Shown here: positions 29,283 to 38,492 of the stretch, piece after piece
How the letters are laid out: each line of letters begins with the position of its first letter
Numbering within the stretch: position 1 is the stretch's first letter
NCBI RefSeq assembly: GCF_000222305.1
Contig: NC_015921.1
Span: 124,001 to 188,000 of the forward strand
Direction of reading: 5' to 3'
Length of the DNA stretch: 64,000 bases
From: Borreliella bissettiae DN127
GTDB lineage: Bacteria > Spirochaetota > Spirochaetia > Borreliales > Borreliaceae
Program-made: the position numbers and the translations under genes
Notes under the pieces: model-generated
Seen by the model: the letters and a program-made list of their open reading frames with translations, nothing else
Told to the model about the DNA's origin: nothing
Databases searched by the model: none

Positions 29283-31982
29283 TTAACTTTTGCCGTGACA
29301 ATTTTTATATTTCTTTCCACTTCCACAATAACAAGACTCATTTCTACCTATTTTAGGAGAACTTCTAACCACCTGAACATTAGAAACACTTTTATTCTCA
29401 TTAATAACAATTCCAGAAAGTTCTTTATGAATTGATTTAACATTCCTAGACTTCTTTGTTAACTTAAAATCGGAAGAATTGCTATCCAATTTTAACTGAA
29501 GAACACGCCTTATGGTAGAAACTTTAATGTCTTTAATAAGCTCGCTAAATATTGAAAATCCTTCTTCTTTGTATTCTGTAATTGGATTTTTATTAGCATA
29601 AGATCTTAAATAAACAGCTTCTCTTAAAGAGTCTAAATTTGCAAGATGTTCTTGAAATTTAAAATCAATATTTTTCAAATATTCATATCTTAAAAATCCA
29701 TTAAAAAGATCCCTACCAATCAAATTTTCCTTTTCATCTAAATTTTCCCTTGCTATTTGCATTAACTTAGCCTTTAAATCAAGAGAATTGATATTTTCAA
29801 TAGAACCAAGACTTTCAAGCATATAAGCAAAAATTGAATTTACTTCATTTAAAAAAATATTTGATACTGTACTACTTTTTGTCCCTTCAATTAAAAAACT
29901 AAGATATTCTTCCAAAGCAACAAGAATACGATCCTTAATAGCTATATCTTCAAGAATAGAGTTTCTCTGAGCATAAATAAAATCTCTTTGCTTTGTAATA
30001 ACATCGTCATACTCTAACAAATGCTTTCTAATTTCAAAATTTCTGTCTTCTACTCGTTTTTGAGCATTAATCAAAGATTTAGTTAAAAGAGAATGCGTAA
30101 TAGGCTCTCCTGTTGCCATTCCAAGCTTGCCCATTAATGATCTTAGGTTGTCCCCAGCAAAAAGACGCATTAAATCATCCTCAAGCGACACATAAAATCT
30201 TGATCGCCCAGGATCACCTTGTCTTCCACTACGCCCACGAAGCTGATTGTCTATTCGCCTTGACTCGTGACGTTCACTGCCAATAACATAAAGCCCACCA
30301 AGACTTTTAACCTCATTATAATCTTTTAGGTAATTTTCTCTCTCATTTTTAACAGCCTCTTGAAATTCTTCAAGGCTTACATTAGTTCCAATTTTTTTCC
30401 TAACTCTGTGTTCAATATTGCCCCCAAGTTTAATGTCCGTACCACGACCAGCCATATTTGTTGCTATTGTAACCGCATGTTTTGCTCCAGCCTCAGCAAT
30501 AATAAATGCCTCTCGAGAATGATTTTTTGCATTAAGAACTTCATGCTTAATCCCCCTGCTTTTAAACATGGCTGATAAAATCTCAGATTTTTCAATAGAA
30601 ACAGTTCCTACTAAAACCGGTTGACCCTTTTTGTAAGTTTTATAAACCTCATCTGTAATCGCATTAAATTTAAATTCTTCCGTATAATAAATAGTATCAT
30701 TCTCATCTATTCGTGCTAACAATCTATTTGTTGGAACTACAACTACATCAAGATTATATATCTTATGAAATTCCTTAGCTTCTGTATCGGCTGTACCTGT
30801 CATACCAGAAATTTTATTAAACATTCTAAATAGATTTTGAAAAGTAATAGTTGCCATAGTTTTATTTTCATTAGCAACTCTAACTCCTTCCTTAGCCTCA
30901 ATAGCTTGATGAAGTCCATCAGAATATCTTCGCCCTGTTAAAACTCTCCCGGTAAATTCATCTACAATCTCAACACCAGAATCACCAACAATATACTCTC
31001 TGTTTTTTAAAAAAAGCAAATGAGCTTTTAAAGCTTGAGTCATATAATGAACATAATTAAAATTTGAATCAGTATACATAGACCCGCTAATAATACCCTT
31101 AGAAACTAAAAGTTGTTCAAGATTATTAAGTCCTTTAGCAGTAAAAGAAATTCTTTTGGCCTTTTCATCAACAGTATAATCACCATCAAGGTCATCTATT
31201 TCTAAAGGATAATCACCGGTTTTAGAATCCTTGGAGCACTCTTTTAAAAAAGATACAAGAGAATTAACTTCAAGATAAGCCTTGGTGTTGCCCTCTGTTG
31301 GCCCTGAAATAATCAAAGGGGTTCTTGCCTCATCGATCAAAATAGAATCAATCTCATCAATAATACAATAATTAAACTTTCTTAAAGATTTTTCATTAAG
31401 ATCATAACGCATATTATCTCTTAGATAATCAAATCCAAGTTCATTATTTGTAACATAAGTAATGTCTCTGGCATACTGAGCCTTTCTTAGCTCATAATCC
31501 ATATTAGATAGAACAACCCCCACGCTAACACCCAAAAGATCAAAAACCGGCTTCATCCAATTGGAATCACGCTCTGCAAGATAGTCATTAACAGTAACAA
31601 TAATAACCCCATCTCCTGTCAAACTATTTAAATACGCTGCTTGAACTGAGGAGAGAGTTTTTCCTTCTCCCGTTTTCATCTCTATTATTTTGCCTTTGTG
31701 AAGAGCAAGCCCAGCAATGATTTGCACATCATAAGGCCTTTCTTTAAGGCGCCTTCTAGCAGCTTCTCTAGACAGAGTAAAAGCTCGCTCCAAAATATTA
31801 TCTAAAGAATTACCCGATTTTAATTCATCTTTAAGCTTTTCTGTCTCCTTTGAAAAATCTTCATCTGCCAACAATAATGCCCAACGCTCAAGCTTATTAA
31901 TATTTCTTAAAGTTGGAAGATAATCTTTTAAATCTCTTTTACTTTTTGAGCCAATAGTTGTCTCAAGTACTGCTTTTAACAT
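29283..31982 (-). CDS. secA: SecA preprotein translocase ATPase
   Basis: 899 residues, normal size. The DEAD-motor Walker A is MKTGEGKTLSS and Walker B is CIIDEIDSILIDEARTPLI. Other signatures are NNELGFDYLRDNM, TGTADTEAKEFHKIYNL, ATNMAGRGTDIKLGG and SERHESRRIDNQLRGRSGRQGDPG. The C-terminal zinc/SecB-type motif is NESCYCGSGKKYKNCHG. It drives export of preproteins through SecYEG. It diverges from a lipoprotein gene at 32,044; a 13-bp palindrome lies in between. Confidence 0.98.
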   Translation of the reverse strand: MLKAVLETTIGSKSKRDLKDYLPTLRNINKLERWALLLADEDFSKETEKLKDELKSGNSLDNILERAFTLSREAARRRLKERPYDVQIIAGLALHKGKIIEMKTGEGKTLSSVQAAYLNSLTGDGVIIVTVNDYLAERDSNWMKPVFDLLGVSVGVVLSNMDYELRKAQYARDITYVTNNELGFDYLRDNMRYDLNEKSLRKFNYCIIDEIDSILIDEARTPLIISGPTEGNTKAYLEVNSLVSFLKECSKDSKTGDYPLEIDDLDGDYTVDEKAKRISFTAKGLNNLEQLLVSKGIISGSMYTDSNFNYVHYMTQALKAHLLFLKNREYIVGDSGVEIVDEFTGRVLTGRRYSDGLHQAIEAKEGVRVANENKTMATITFQNLFRMFNKISGMTGTADTEAKEFHKIYNLDVVVVPTNRLLARIDENDTIYYTEEFKFNAITDEVYKTYKKGQPVLVGTVSIEKSEILSAMFKSRGIKHEVLNAKNHSREAFIIAEAGAKHAVTIATNMAGRGTDIKLGGNIEHRVRKKIGTNVSLEEFQEAVKNERENYLKDYNEVKSLGGLYVIGSERHESRRIDNQLRGRSGRQGDPGRSRFYVSLEDDLMRLFAGDNLRSLMGKLGMATGEPITHSLLTKSLINAQKRVEDRNFEIRKHLLEYDDVITKQRDFIYAQRNSILEDIAIKDRILVALEEYLSFLIEGTKSSTVSNIFLNEVNSIFAYMLESLGSIENINSLDLKAKLMQIARENLDEKENLIGRDLFNGFLRYEYLKNIDFKFQEHLANLDSLREAVYLRSYANKNPITEYKEEGFSIFSELIKDIKVSTIRRVLQLKLDSNSSDFKLTKKSRNVKSIHKELSGIVINENKSVSNVQVVRSSPKIGRNESCYCGSGKKYKNCHGKS

Positions 31983-32008
31983 GGTAGGTATTAATTCTCC
32001 TAAATAAT

Positions 32009-32021
32009 TGACTTAAAGTCA
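32009..32021. repeat. 13-bp palindrome between divergent secA and lipoprotein gene
   Basis: TGACTTAAAGTCA is perfectly symmetrical. On the plus strand it overlaps a TTGACT (32008-32013) with TAATAT 18 bp downstream (32032-32037), which would start transcription almost at the lipoprotein ATG. It may be an operator or a coincidence. Confidence 0.4.
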
Positions 32022-32043
32022 TTTTAAATAATAATATAAAAAT

Positions 32044-33180
32044 ATGAAAAAACACTATAAAGCTCTTACATTAAGCCTGTTTTTTGCAATTATATCATGT
32101 AATACTAAAACTTTAAACGAACTGGGAGAAGAACAATTCAAAATACCATTTGGAACACTTCCTGGTGCAATAATGCCTCTGAATAACAAATTTACAAATT
32201 CAAAATTTGATATAAAAACATATAATGGGCTAGTTTACATTGCAGAAATAAAAACAAATAAATTAATGATTTTCAACTCATACGGAAAACTAATACAGAC
32301 ATATCAAAATGGAATATTTAAAACAAACACCGATTTAAAAATAAAAAAAATAAATTTTGAAGGAATTCAAGCAATATACCCGCTAAACGATTTTATTATT
32401 GTTGCAGACAAATTAAATAATAAAAAATCAAAATTCAATCAAAAAGAAAATATTGCCTACTTCATGAGAATACTAATACTAAACAAAAACTCGTCTGTAG
32501 AAATTTTGGGGCAAGAAGGTTTAAACGGAATGCCATTCCCACAAATTTACGATGTTAATGTTGATGAGCATGGCAATATTGCAATAATATCAATATATAA
32601 CAAAGGCTATATAATATATTCTTACAATAAAGAATTTTCTCCACTTTATAAAATTTACGTCAACAAAAACCTGCTAGAAACAATAGACAATCAAAAGACA
32701 AAATACAATATTTCAATAGACAAGGTTTTTTTTGAAGTTAACAAAAAAACTCTTTACGTAAAAACTACCTACTATGAAAACATTGGTGACAACGAAAATA
32801 TAAACGATCTTGGAATTAAAATTAAAGATCAATATATCTATAAAATGAGTTTAAAAAAAACCAAAGAATTAGAAGTTATAAGCAAAATCGTTCTTCCTAA
32901 AAACTTACTAGATGATAAACAAGAAAGCTTTATCAACATTATAAAAATACAAAAAGACAAAATAATAGCATCTACTAACATGAAAAATTTATCTAACAAT
33001 TTAATATGGAAATTAGACGACAAAGGCTCAATTAAAGAACAAATAGCTTTAATTGAGCCTTCAAATTTAATATTTCTCTCTGAGAGTTTATCTAAAGATG
33101 GAATACTTAGCATACTTTATGGCGGAAAAACTGGAGTTAGTGTTTACTGGTGGAATTTAAATGCGTTATTAAAATTATAA
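32044..33180 (+). CDS. Lipoprotein with propeller-like repeats, unknown function
   Basis: 378 residues with a lipoprotein signal (LTLSLFFAIISC, Cys near 19). The mature part has recurring four-strand-like units (KTYNGLVYIAEIKTNKLMIFNSYGKLIQTY; IAIISIYNKGYIIYSYNKEFSPLYKIYV; MSLKKTKELEVISKIVLP), suggesting a six-bladed beta-propeller of the kind seen in spirochaete lipoproteins; this is inference. No Shine-Dalgarno precedes the ATG, and the promoter position implies a leaderless mRNA. It is followed 28 bp later by a small membrane protein gene. I recognise it only as a Borrelia envelope gene of unknown role (BB0155-like). Confidence 0.82.
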   Translation: MKKHYKALTLSLFFAIISCNTKTLNELGEEQFKIPFGTLPGAIMPLNNKFTNSKFDIKTYNGLVYIAEIKTNKLMIFNSYGKLIQTYQNGIFKTNTDLKIKKINFEGIQAIYPLNDFIIVADKLNNKKSKFNQKENIAYFMRILILNKNSSVEILGQEGLNGMPFPQIYDVNVDEHGNIAIISIYNKGYIIYSYNKEFSPLYKIYVNKNLLETIDNQKTKYNISIDKVFFEVNKKTLYVKTTYYENIGDNENINDLGIKIKDQYIYKMSLKKTKELEVISKIVLPKNLLDDKQESFINIIKIQKDKIIASTNMKNLSNNLIWKLDDKGSIKEQIALIEPSNLIFLSESLSKDGILSILYGGKTGVSVYWWNLNALLKL

Positions 33181-33208
33181 TTATAAGAGGGCTGAATCTG
33201 TCAATACA

Positions 33209-33637
33209 ATGAAAAAGATTAATTGCAATCAACAACTGGAAATTAAATACCAAAAAAAATTGAAAAAACATATCATTATTGGAATAATCTTTGTTATAAT
33301 TCTTTTATTTTTCAAAATTTTTCTAATTCCTAGAATTCAAAATCACGAAAACACTAAAAATAATATCAAAATGATAATAAGCTATAAACAAGACAAAGAC
33401 AGATTATCACTAAAAATAAATATAAAAACAAAAAAAACTTCAAGCTTAGGAAAAGCCAAGCTAGATATTTATCTAGACAGCAAATTAACTGAAAGCAATA
33501 TGTTTTACATAAGCAGTAAAAACTTTACAACATATGCTAATATAATCTATCAAAATGAAAATTTATTAAGTATAATACTAAAGAGTAATGGCAATAATAA
33601 TGTCTTTTATAGTAAAAGAATAAAACCTAGGGGATAA
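33209..33637 (+). CDS. Single-pass membrane protein, unknown function
   Basis: 142 residues. One hydrophobic segment near residues 18-37 (HIIIGIIFVIILLFFKIFLI) follows a basic N-terminus, leaving ~100 residues probably on the periplasmic side, with a predicted beta-rich look (SLKINIKTKKTSSLGKAKLDIYLD). It is placed between a lipoprotein gene and a multi-pass protein gene on the same strand (3 bp to the next), so the three may act together in the envelope. No known domain recognised. Confidence 0.75.
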   Translation: MKKINCNQQLEIKYQKKLKKHIIIGIIFVIILLFFKIFLIPRIQNHENTKNNIKMIISYKQDKDRLSLKINIKTKKTSSLGKAKLDIYLDSKLTESNMFYISSKNFTTYANIIYQNENLLSIILKSNGNNNVFYSKRIKPRG

Positions 33638-33640
33638 AAT

Positions 33641-34057
33641 ATGATACAAATATACTTCATGTCTGTTTTGCTTAACATCTTAGGGGGAATAATACTTGCA
33701 TTTCCAATATTAATAGAAAGAATGAGCTTTTTCAAAATTTTTGAAGATTTTGTAAATTTAATAAACGATAACAAAAAGGTAAAAAGCATTTTTGGATTAT
33801 TATTTTTAATAACCAGTGCCCTTGAAATAATCAGGCCCTACAAATTGCCAATAATTGGAAATTTGATTCCAGCTATAAGTTTATTTTTAATTGGATTTAT
33901 CTTGTTTTTAAAACAAAAATTACCAACAGAGGTTCAAAATAATAAAAAATATGGAAAATTCAAATCAATACTTGAAGGCAATCAGCAGTTAATTGGCATT
34001 ATATCAATCATTATAGGAATAATTCATTTTTTAGCAGCAGAAATACCCTTGTTGTAA
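33641..34057 (+). CDS. Small four-helix membrane protein, unknown function
   Basis: 138 residues with about four membrane helices: VLLNILGGIILAFPIL, GLLFLITSALEII, LIPAISLFLIGFILFL and LIGIISIIIGIIHFL. The ribosome-binding site AGGGGAT lies before the ATG, and the gene begins three bases after the previous stop. It resembles generic small inner-membrane proteins; no specific family recognised. It is probably the last gene of the 32,044-34,057 cluster. Confidence 0.75.
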   Translation: MIQIYFMSVLLNILGGIILAFPILIERMSFFKIFEDFVNLINDNKKVKSIFGLLFLITSALEIIRPYKLPIIGNLIPAISLFLIGFILFLKQKLPTEVQNNKKYGKFKSILEGNQQLIGIISIIIGIIHFLAAEIPLL

Positions 34058-34120
34058 GATGTTGCAAGATTAAAAATAAAGATACAATTTTCAACAAAAC
34101 TACTAAAAAGCAACTTGACT

Positions 34121-34149
34121 TTGACATGATCATTCAATATTATTACTAT
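34121..34149 (+). promoter_or_regulatory. Strong promoter for the S2-like lipoprotein gene
   Basis: TTGACA (34121-34126), 17-bp spacer, TACTAT (34144-34149). A second frame shifted by six bases is also good: TTGACT (34115-34120), 17 bp, TATTAT (34138-34143). Predicted start near 34156, giving a ~60-base leader. Confidence 0.65.
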
Positions 34150-34172
34150 GATTTAATTTAAATTTTAATTAC

Positions 34173-34189
34173 CGGCCCAATAAAGGCCG
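34173..34189 (+). promoter_or_regulatory. GC-rich hairpin in the leader of the S2-like gene
   Basis: CGGCC-CAATAAA-GGCCG forms a 5-bp all-GC stem in an otherwise AT-rich leader, about 27 bases before the ATG at 34216 and just upstream of the AAGGAAG ribosome site. A possible stability or control element. Confidence 0.45.
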
Positions 34190-34215
34190 TAAATGGTATA
34201 AAGGAAGAAGATATA

Positions 34216-35007
34216 ATGATATTTAGAACATATAAGCATTTGGAACTAATAATACTTCCCATGTTAATGATTAGTTGCGCTTTTTTTAAAAAACCACAAT
34301 CTGTATATCAAGAAAGCAGTACTGGCAAACCAATACGTGATAAAAAATTACATTTAAAAAATTCACAATCCGTATATGTAGAGCAAGAAAGCGGCACTGG
34401 AAAGCCAATAAGCGATGAAAAATTACATTTAATATCGGGTAAAATTTTAAATAAAAAATTACCAATCATAAATGGTAGTCATGACGTAACTTGGATAAAA
34501 ACAAAGGCAATGACAATCTTGGATGAATATGGAAAAGAAATACCAGAATTTAAAAACAAATTTGGATATTCTTATATAATATCCCCTATAAAAATGGATG
34601 ATGAATATAGTAATTACGCATCGTTATTAATACTTTTTGAAACAACTAAAAATGGAGATAAAGAATATGAAATCGAAGATATTAAACTTGTAACAGCTGG
34701 TTCCAACCTAGAGCTTAAAAATTCCCTTTTAGCTGTTGAAAATTCACAAGAAGAAGGATATATTACTGCATACCCATTTGGAATATTGATGAGTGACGAG
34801 ATTAAAAATGCTTTTAAATTAACATATAAAAATGGTCAATGGAATTATATGCTTGCAGATTTAACTGTCAAAAATAAACTTACTCAAGAAACTAAAATTT
34901 ATAAAATTTCCCTTAATTCAAAATTAATTATTGAATTTTTAAAAGAAGTACTAAAAGAAAATTCTATATTAAAAGACATAGCTGGGGATTTATTTGAAGA
35001 CATATAA
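34216..35007 (+). CDS. S2-antigen-like lipoprotein with an internal duplication
   Basis: 263 residues. The signal peptide ends in a lipobox (LPMLMISC, Cys about 21). Right after it comes a tandem duplication of about 22 residues (QSVYQESSTGKPIRDKKLHL, then QSVYVEQESGTGKPISDEKL). The main domain (about 75-263) is shared with the next gene: KNGQWNYMLADLTVKNKLTQ here resembles KDNNWYYILAAITVENNINK there. Borrelia carries related S2 antigens on plasmids (e.g. BBA04), so this is a chromosomal member of a lipoprotein family. Surface location is probable, function unknown. It has its own promoter at 34,121. Confidence 0.85.
   Translation: MIFRTYKHLELIILPMLMISCAFFKKPQSVYQESSTGKPIRDKKLHLKNSQSVYVEQESGTGKPISDEKLHLISGKILNKKLPIINGSHDVTWIKTKAMTILDEYGKEIPEFKNKFGYSYIISPIKMDDEYSNYASLLILFETTKNGDKEYEIEDIKLVTAGSNLELKNSLLAVENSQEEGYITAYPFGILMSDEIKNAFKLTYKNGQWNYMLADLTVKNKLTQETKIYKISLNSKLIIEFLKEVLKENSILKDIAGDLFEDI
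34295..34432 (+). repeat. Imperfect tandem DNA duplication in the S2-like gene
   Basis: Copy one starts at 34295 and copy two at 34364. Both open with CACAAT-C/T-CGTATAT-like sequence and end in TTACATTT (34348-34355 and 34423-34430). The second copy holds a 6-base insertion, so the reading frame is kept. Period about 69 bases. Confidence 0.8.
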
Positions 35008-35030
35008 ATACAAACAAAAGGAAATATCTT

Positions 35031-35705
35031 ATGAGCATTAAAAAATTTATTTTAACGGTGATAATTCTTTCTCTAGCTAAAAATATTTTTTCTGAAAACG
35101 AAATTAATATCTTCGAAAATGAAAATTATATTGTAAAAGAAAATATAAAAACAGAAATTAAAAAACTAAAACAAAGTTTTTTACTTGCATCTGTTGATGT
35201 CGCAATTAGCCAGCCCTACATGGAATTAGTAGATTTAAATGGAGACCTTATACAAGAACTTGTTGGAATTAGTTATTCATTTATAAATGTATTTTCAAAA
35301 ATCGGATCTTCTGCTATTATTTCATTTGACCTATCAAACGAGGCTTCCAAGAAATACAAAATCACAAAATTAGAATTTTTAAGTCCAGATAAAGGCAATT
35401 TTATTAATAGACTAAGTAGTCTTACTAGTGGAAAACAGCAATCAAAAAAAGAACTTGCAAAAGACGCTTATTCATTTGGCACATTAAGAACTGAATCTCT
35501 TTCAAAAACAATTGCAGAATATTACAAAGATAACAACTGGTATTATATTTTAGCAGCGATAACAGTAGAAAATAATATAAATAAAGAAACTAAAAAATAT
35601 GAAATTAGAATTAACCCTAAAATATATAATGATTTTCAAAAAAAATTGAGATTACATTTTAAAAGTAACCAAATAACAAAATTCCCAATACCCATTATAG
35701 AATAA
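35031..35705 (+). CDS. Secreted S2-like paralogue without lipobox
   Basis: 224 residues. The N-terminal signal peptide (KKFILTVIILSLAKNIFS, cleavage before ENEINIF) lacks a lipobox Cys, unlike its neighbour. The body shows the same layout as the preceding lipoprotein: a SDKGNF-type loop, a TLRTESLSKTIAEYYKDNNWYY region and a C-terminal KETKKYEIRINPKIYNDF. AAAGGA lies before the ATG, and only 23 bp separate the two genes. It probably arose by duplication and divergence; periplasmic location is inferred. Function unknown. Confidence 0.82.
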   Translation: MSIKKFILTVIILSLAKNIFSENEINIFENENYIVKENIKTEIKKLKQSFLLASVDVAISQPYMELVDLNGDLIQELVGISYSFINVFSKIGSSAIISFDLSNEASKKYKITKLEFLSPDKGNFINRLSSLTSGKQQSKKELAKDAYSFGTLRTESLSKTIAEYYKDNNWYYILAAITVENNINKETKKYEIRINPKIYNDFQKKLRLHFKSNQITKFPIPIIE

Positions 35706-35770
35706 ACTATAAATTAATAAAAAAAAGATCTCTACTTCTCTAAGAGAGATAAATATATAATAATAAAACA

Positions 35771-36871
35771 ATGAGTAGCAACAAAACAATAATAATAAAT
35801 TTGAATAATTTGGAACATAACTTAAATTTAATTAAAAATAAAATTGGCAATAAAGAAATAGTGGCCACTTTAAAAGGTGACGCTTATGGTCACGGACTTA
35901 TAAACATCTTTAAATTTTTAAAATCAAAAAAAATAAATTATTTTGGACTTTCTAATATTGAAGATGCTAAAACACTTAAAAAAATTGATAAAAATATAAA
36001 AATATTAATTTACATTAAAGTGGATAAAAAAGAAATTAAAAATTTAATTAAACTTGAGTTAGTACCATTTGTTGCTGATTTTGAATATCTATTTTTAATA
36101 GAAAAAGAATGTGCATTGCAAAAAAATAAATTAAAAGTTCACTTAAAAATTGATATTGGAATGAACAGATATGGAATAAAAATAGATAGCGCCCTTGAAA
36201 TAGCCACGTATATTCAAAATTCAAAATTTCTAGAACTAGAAGGGGTCTGCTCACATCTCCCATCAACAGAAGACTTTAAAACCACACAAAAACAAATAGA
36301 ACAATTCTTATTTTTTTTAGAAAAACTAAAACAAAAAAATATTAATCCCAAATTTGTCCATATTTCTAATTCGGGACACATTATCGATTACAAACTAAGT
36401 TCACAATTTAATATGATAAGACCAGGCCTTATTCTTTACGGCTATTGTCCATCATCAAAAAACAAAAAACTTGCTTTAAATTTTAAGCCTGTATTAAGTT
36501 TATTTTCAAAAGTAATATTTATCAAAAATGTAAAAAAGGGTGAAAAAATTTCATATTCAGGCACATTTCAAGCCAAAGAAGATATAAAAATAGGAATTAT
36601 TCCAATCGGATATTTTGATGGAATACCTCAAAATATAAGTAACGATTTTTATTTTTTAATAAACAATAAAAAATGTAAAATACGAGGAAAAGTTTGCATG
36701 AATCTAACAATAGTAGAAATTCCTAAAGACCTAAAAGTTAAAACGGGTTCAAAAGTAGAAATTGTATCAGAAAAATTAAGCATAGATGAAATGAGCAAAT
36801 TTTCCAAAAGAAGTAATTATGAATTACTATGCAATATAGGCAAATATGAGAAAAAAAAATACTTAAATTAA
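35771..36871 (+). CDS. alr: Alanine racemase
   Basis: 366 residues. The PLP-binding lysine lies in VATLKGDAYGHG (about residue 35; most family members read K-A-D-AYGHG). Other motifs: LKIDIGMNRYGI, EGVCSHLPSTED, IRPGLILYGYCP, the catalytic Tyr in ISYSGTF, and IPIGYFDGIP. It makes D-alanine for peptidoglycan. The start codon has little Shine-Dalgarno; a small ATCTCT/AGAGAT hairpin (35728-35750) lies in the leader. Its 3' end overlaps the convergent gene by 9 bp. Confidence 0.95.
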   Translation: MSSNKTIIINLNNLEHNLNLIKNKIGNKEIVATLKGDAYGHGLINIFKFLKSKKINYFGLSNIEDAKTLKKIDKNIKILIYIKVDKKEIKNLIKLELVPFVADFEYLFLIEKECALQKNKLKVHLKIDIGMNRYGIKIDSALEIATYIQNSKFLELEGVCSHLPSTEDFKTTQKQIEQFLFFLEKLKQKNINPKFVHISNSGHIIDYKLSSQFNMIRPGLILYGYCPSSKNKKLALNFKPVLSLFSKVIFIKNVKKGEKISYSGTFQAKEDIKIGIIPIGYFDGIPQNISNDFYFLINNKKCKIRGKVCMNLTIVEIPKDLKVKTGSKVEIVSEKLSIDEMSKFSKRSNYELLCNIGKYEKKKYLN

Positions 36872-38464
36872 ATTGCCCAAAGAATCAAATTTTTGAAAAT
36901 CTATTAAATTACCTCTAGAATCATAAATCCATTTATAAATTGAAAATCCTCCAACATCATCTCTTAATCTCAAATCCGGACCATGATTTGACTGCTTTGA
37001 TATTTTGCCAAATTTATTGTATTCATATTTATAAACACTAACTCCATGAATATCGTCTTGCAATTGTCCCAAACTGCCAAAATTTTTTTGAGAAATAAGC
37101 CTATTTTGTTTATCATATTCATATAAATACTCAAAAACAAAATTACAATCAGCAACCAAAACCCCATCCTTAGAATAATTTTTCTTTGAAATCATATTGC
37201 CATTAGAATCGTAACTAAATTTATACTTTGAAACTCCTTCAAAATCATCTATTGGATTAACAAAATCACCACCAAAATGTTCTTGAGCAATCAAAAATCC
37301 TTCTTTGTCGTAAGAGTATCTGTAAATCATCACGCCTTTAAAATCAGCTATTAAATTAAAATTTTTATCAAAAAAAATATTTTCTATTAGATAAAAATTA
37401 TCATCATATTTATAACTATAAATAGCAATGCCTTTAAAATTATCCATTATTTCATACTTTTCCTCATAAACAGTCGGAATATCTCTATTATAGTTTTTAT
37501 TGATCTTATTACTGTAGTTTATTACCCTTTTCTCATTATTTTGGATATAAAAAATAGTCTTCTTCATGGCATATCCATTTTGACTGACTGTTAAATTATT
37601 ATTATTGTCATAATTATATTCTTTGTAATAGCAATCTTTATCTTTAAAATAATATTCATAACGATAAATTGCTACATTATTTTCATCAGGAGTCAAATTG
37701 TTATTAATATCATAATTTAAAATCTCAATAACCTTTCCATCAACATCATAATGATATATTTTAGTAGCCACAGAAAATGGATTTGGAACAACATGAACTG
37801 ATTTATCAAGATATTCCTCTTTAATAAGATTATGATTAGCATCATAAGTTAATCTAAACCCACAAGTACCATTTTTTGATCTTACAATATAACCATTTTC
37901 ATCGTAATACAAAACCGTTTTAACAAATTTAGCATGATCATAGCTAATCTTTGTAAAATATACACCATTTAAATCTTTGATTTGAATTCCTGATTCATTA
38001 AATCTGTAAACACTAAACTCTCTCTCATTATCGTATAAAAAATGGTAATAAGAAACATCATATTTATCCCTAACCATTTCATTAGATCTATTATAATTAA
38101 AAATATTTTTAATCCTGCCATCACTCATATATTCTATGTGTTCAATATAAACACTATTATTATTTTTGAAAGCAAGTCCCCTATTTAGAAATATGCGTCT
38201 TTCACTGTGCTTAGACCTTTCTATTTTAATTTGGCTTGCATTAAAAAAAGAAGGCATTAAAATGCTAAGTTTGCCAATATAATCAACCAAAATAAGATTA
38301 TTATTGCGATCATAAGTAAATTTATATCCGTACTCTTCCTCAGATTCTTCTTTTGTAATCTCATATTTGCCCACTATACTGTAATTAGCAGAATAATCTG
38401 CAAACCTATAATAAACTTCTTTTGAAAAAAGAGAAGCACTAATAAAAAATATTATAAATAACAT
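36863..38464 (-). CDS. Secreted YD-like tandem-repeat protein, unknown function
   Basis: 533 residues from ATG 38464, which has AAGGAA seven bases upstream and yields a good signal peptide (MLFIIFFISASLFSK). A longer frame to 38527 lacks a ribosome site. The mature protein is built of about ten repeats of ~38 residues, each with Y-x-YD--GN-I followed by a FD--NL--D--GV-like line (e.g. YKWIYDSRGNLIDFQKFDS; YKFSYDSNGNMISKKNYSKD). Such YD/RHS-type beta-hairpin repeats make long beta structures that often bind sugars or partners outside the membrane. It stands apart, divergent from a 55-residue gene. No known activity. Confidence 0.82.
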   Translation of the reverse strand: MLFIIFFISASLFSKEVYYRFADYSANYSIVGKYEITKEESEEEYGYKFTYDRNNNLILVDYIGKLSILMPSFFNASQIKIERSKHSERRIFLNRGLAFKNNNSVYIEHIEYMSDGRIKNIFNYNRSNEMVRDKYDVSYYHFLYDNEREFSVYRFNESGIQIKDLNGVYFTKISYDHAKFVKTVLYYDENGYIVRSKNGTCGFRLTYDANHNLIKEEYLDKSVHVVPNPFSVATKIYHYDVDGKVIEILNYDINNNLTPDENNVAIYRYEYYFKDKDCYYKEYNYDNNNNLTVSQNGYAMKKTIFYIQNNEKRVINYSNKINKNYNRDIPTVYEEKYEIMDNFKGIAIYSYKYDDNFYLIENIFFDKNFNLIADFKGVMIYRYSYDKEGFLIAQEHFGGDFVNPIDDFEGVSKYKFSYDSNGNMISKKNYSKDGVLVADCNFVFEYLYEYDKQNRLISQKNFGSLGQLQDDIHGVSVYKYEYNKFGKISKQSNHGPDLRLRDDVGGFSIYKWIYDSRGNLIDFQKFDSLGNLI

Positions 38465-38492
38465 GAATAAATTCCTTGATAAATCAACCCTA

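Noticed and set aside
35728-35750. ATCTCT/AGAGAT hairpin before alr as a terminator
   Set aside because: On the plus strand no T-run follows; the T-run is on the minus strand where no gene needs ending. Kept only as a leader remark in the alr entry.
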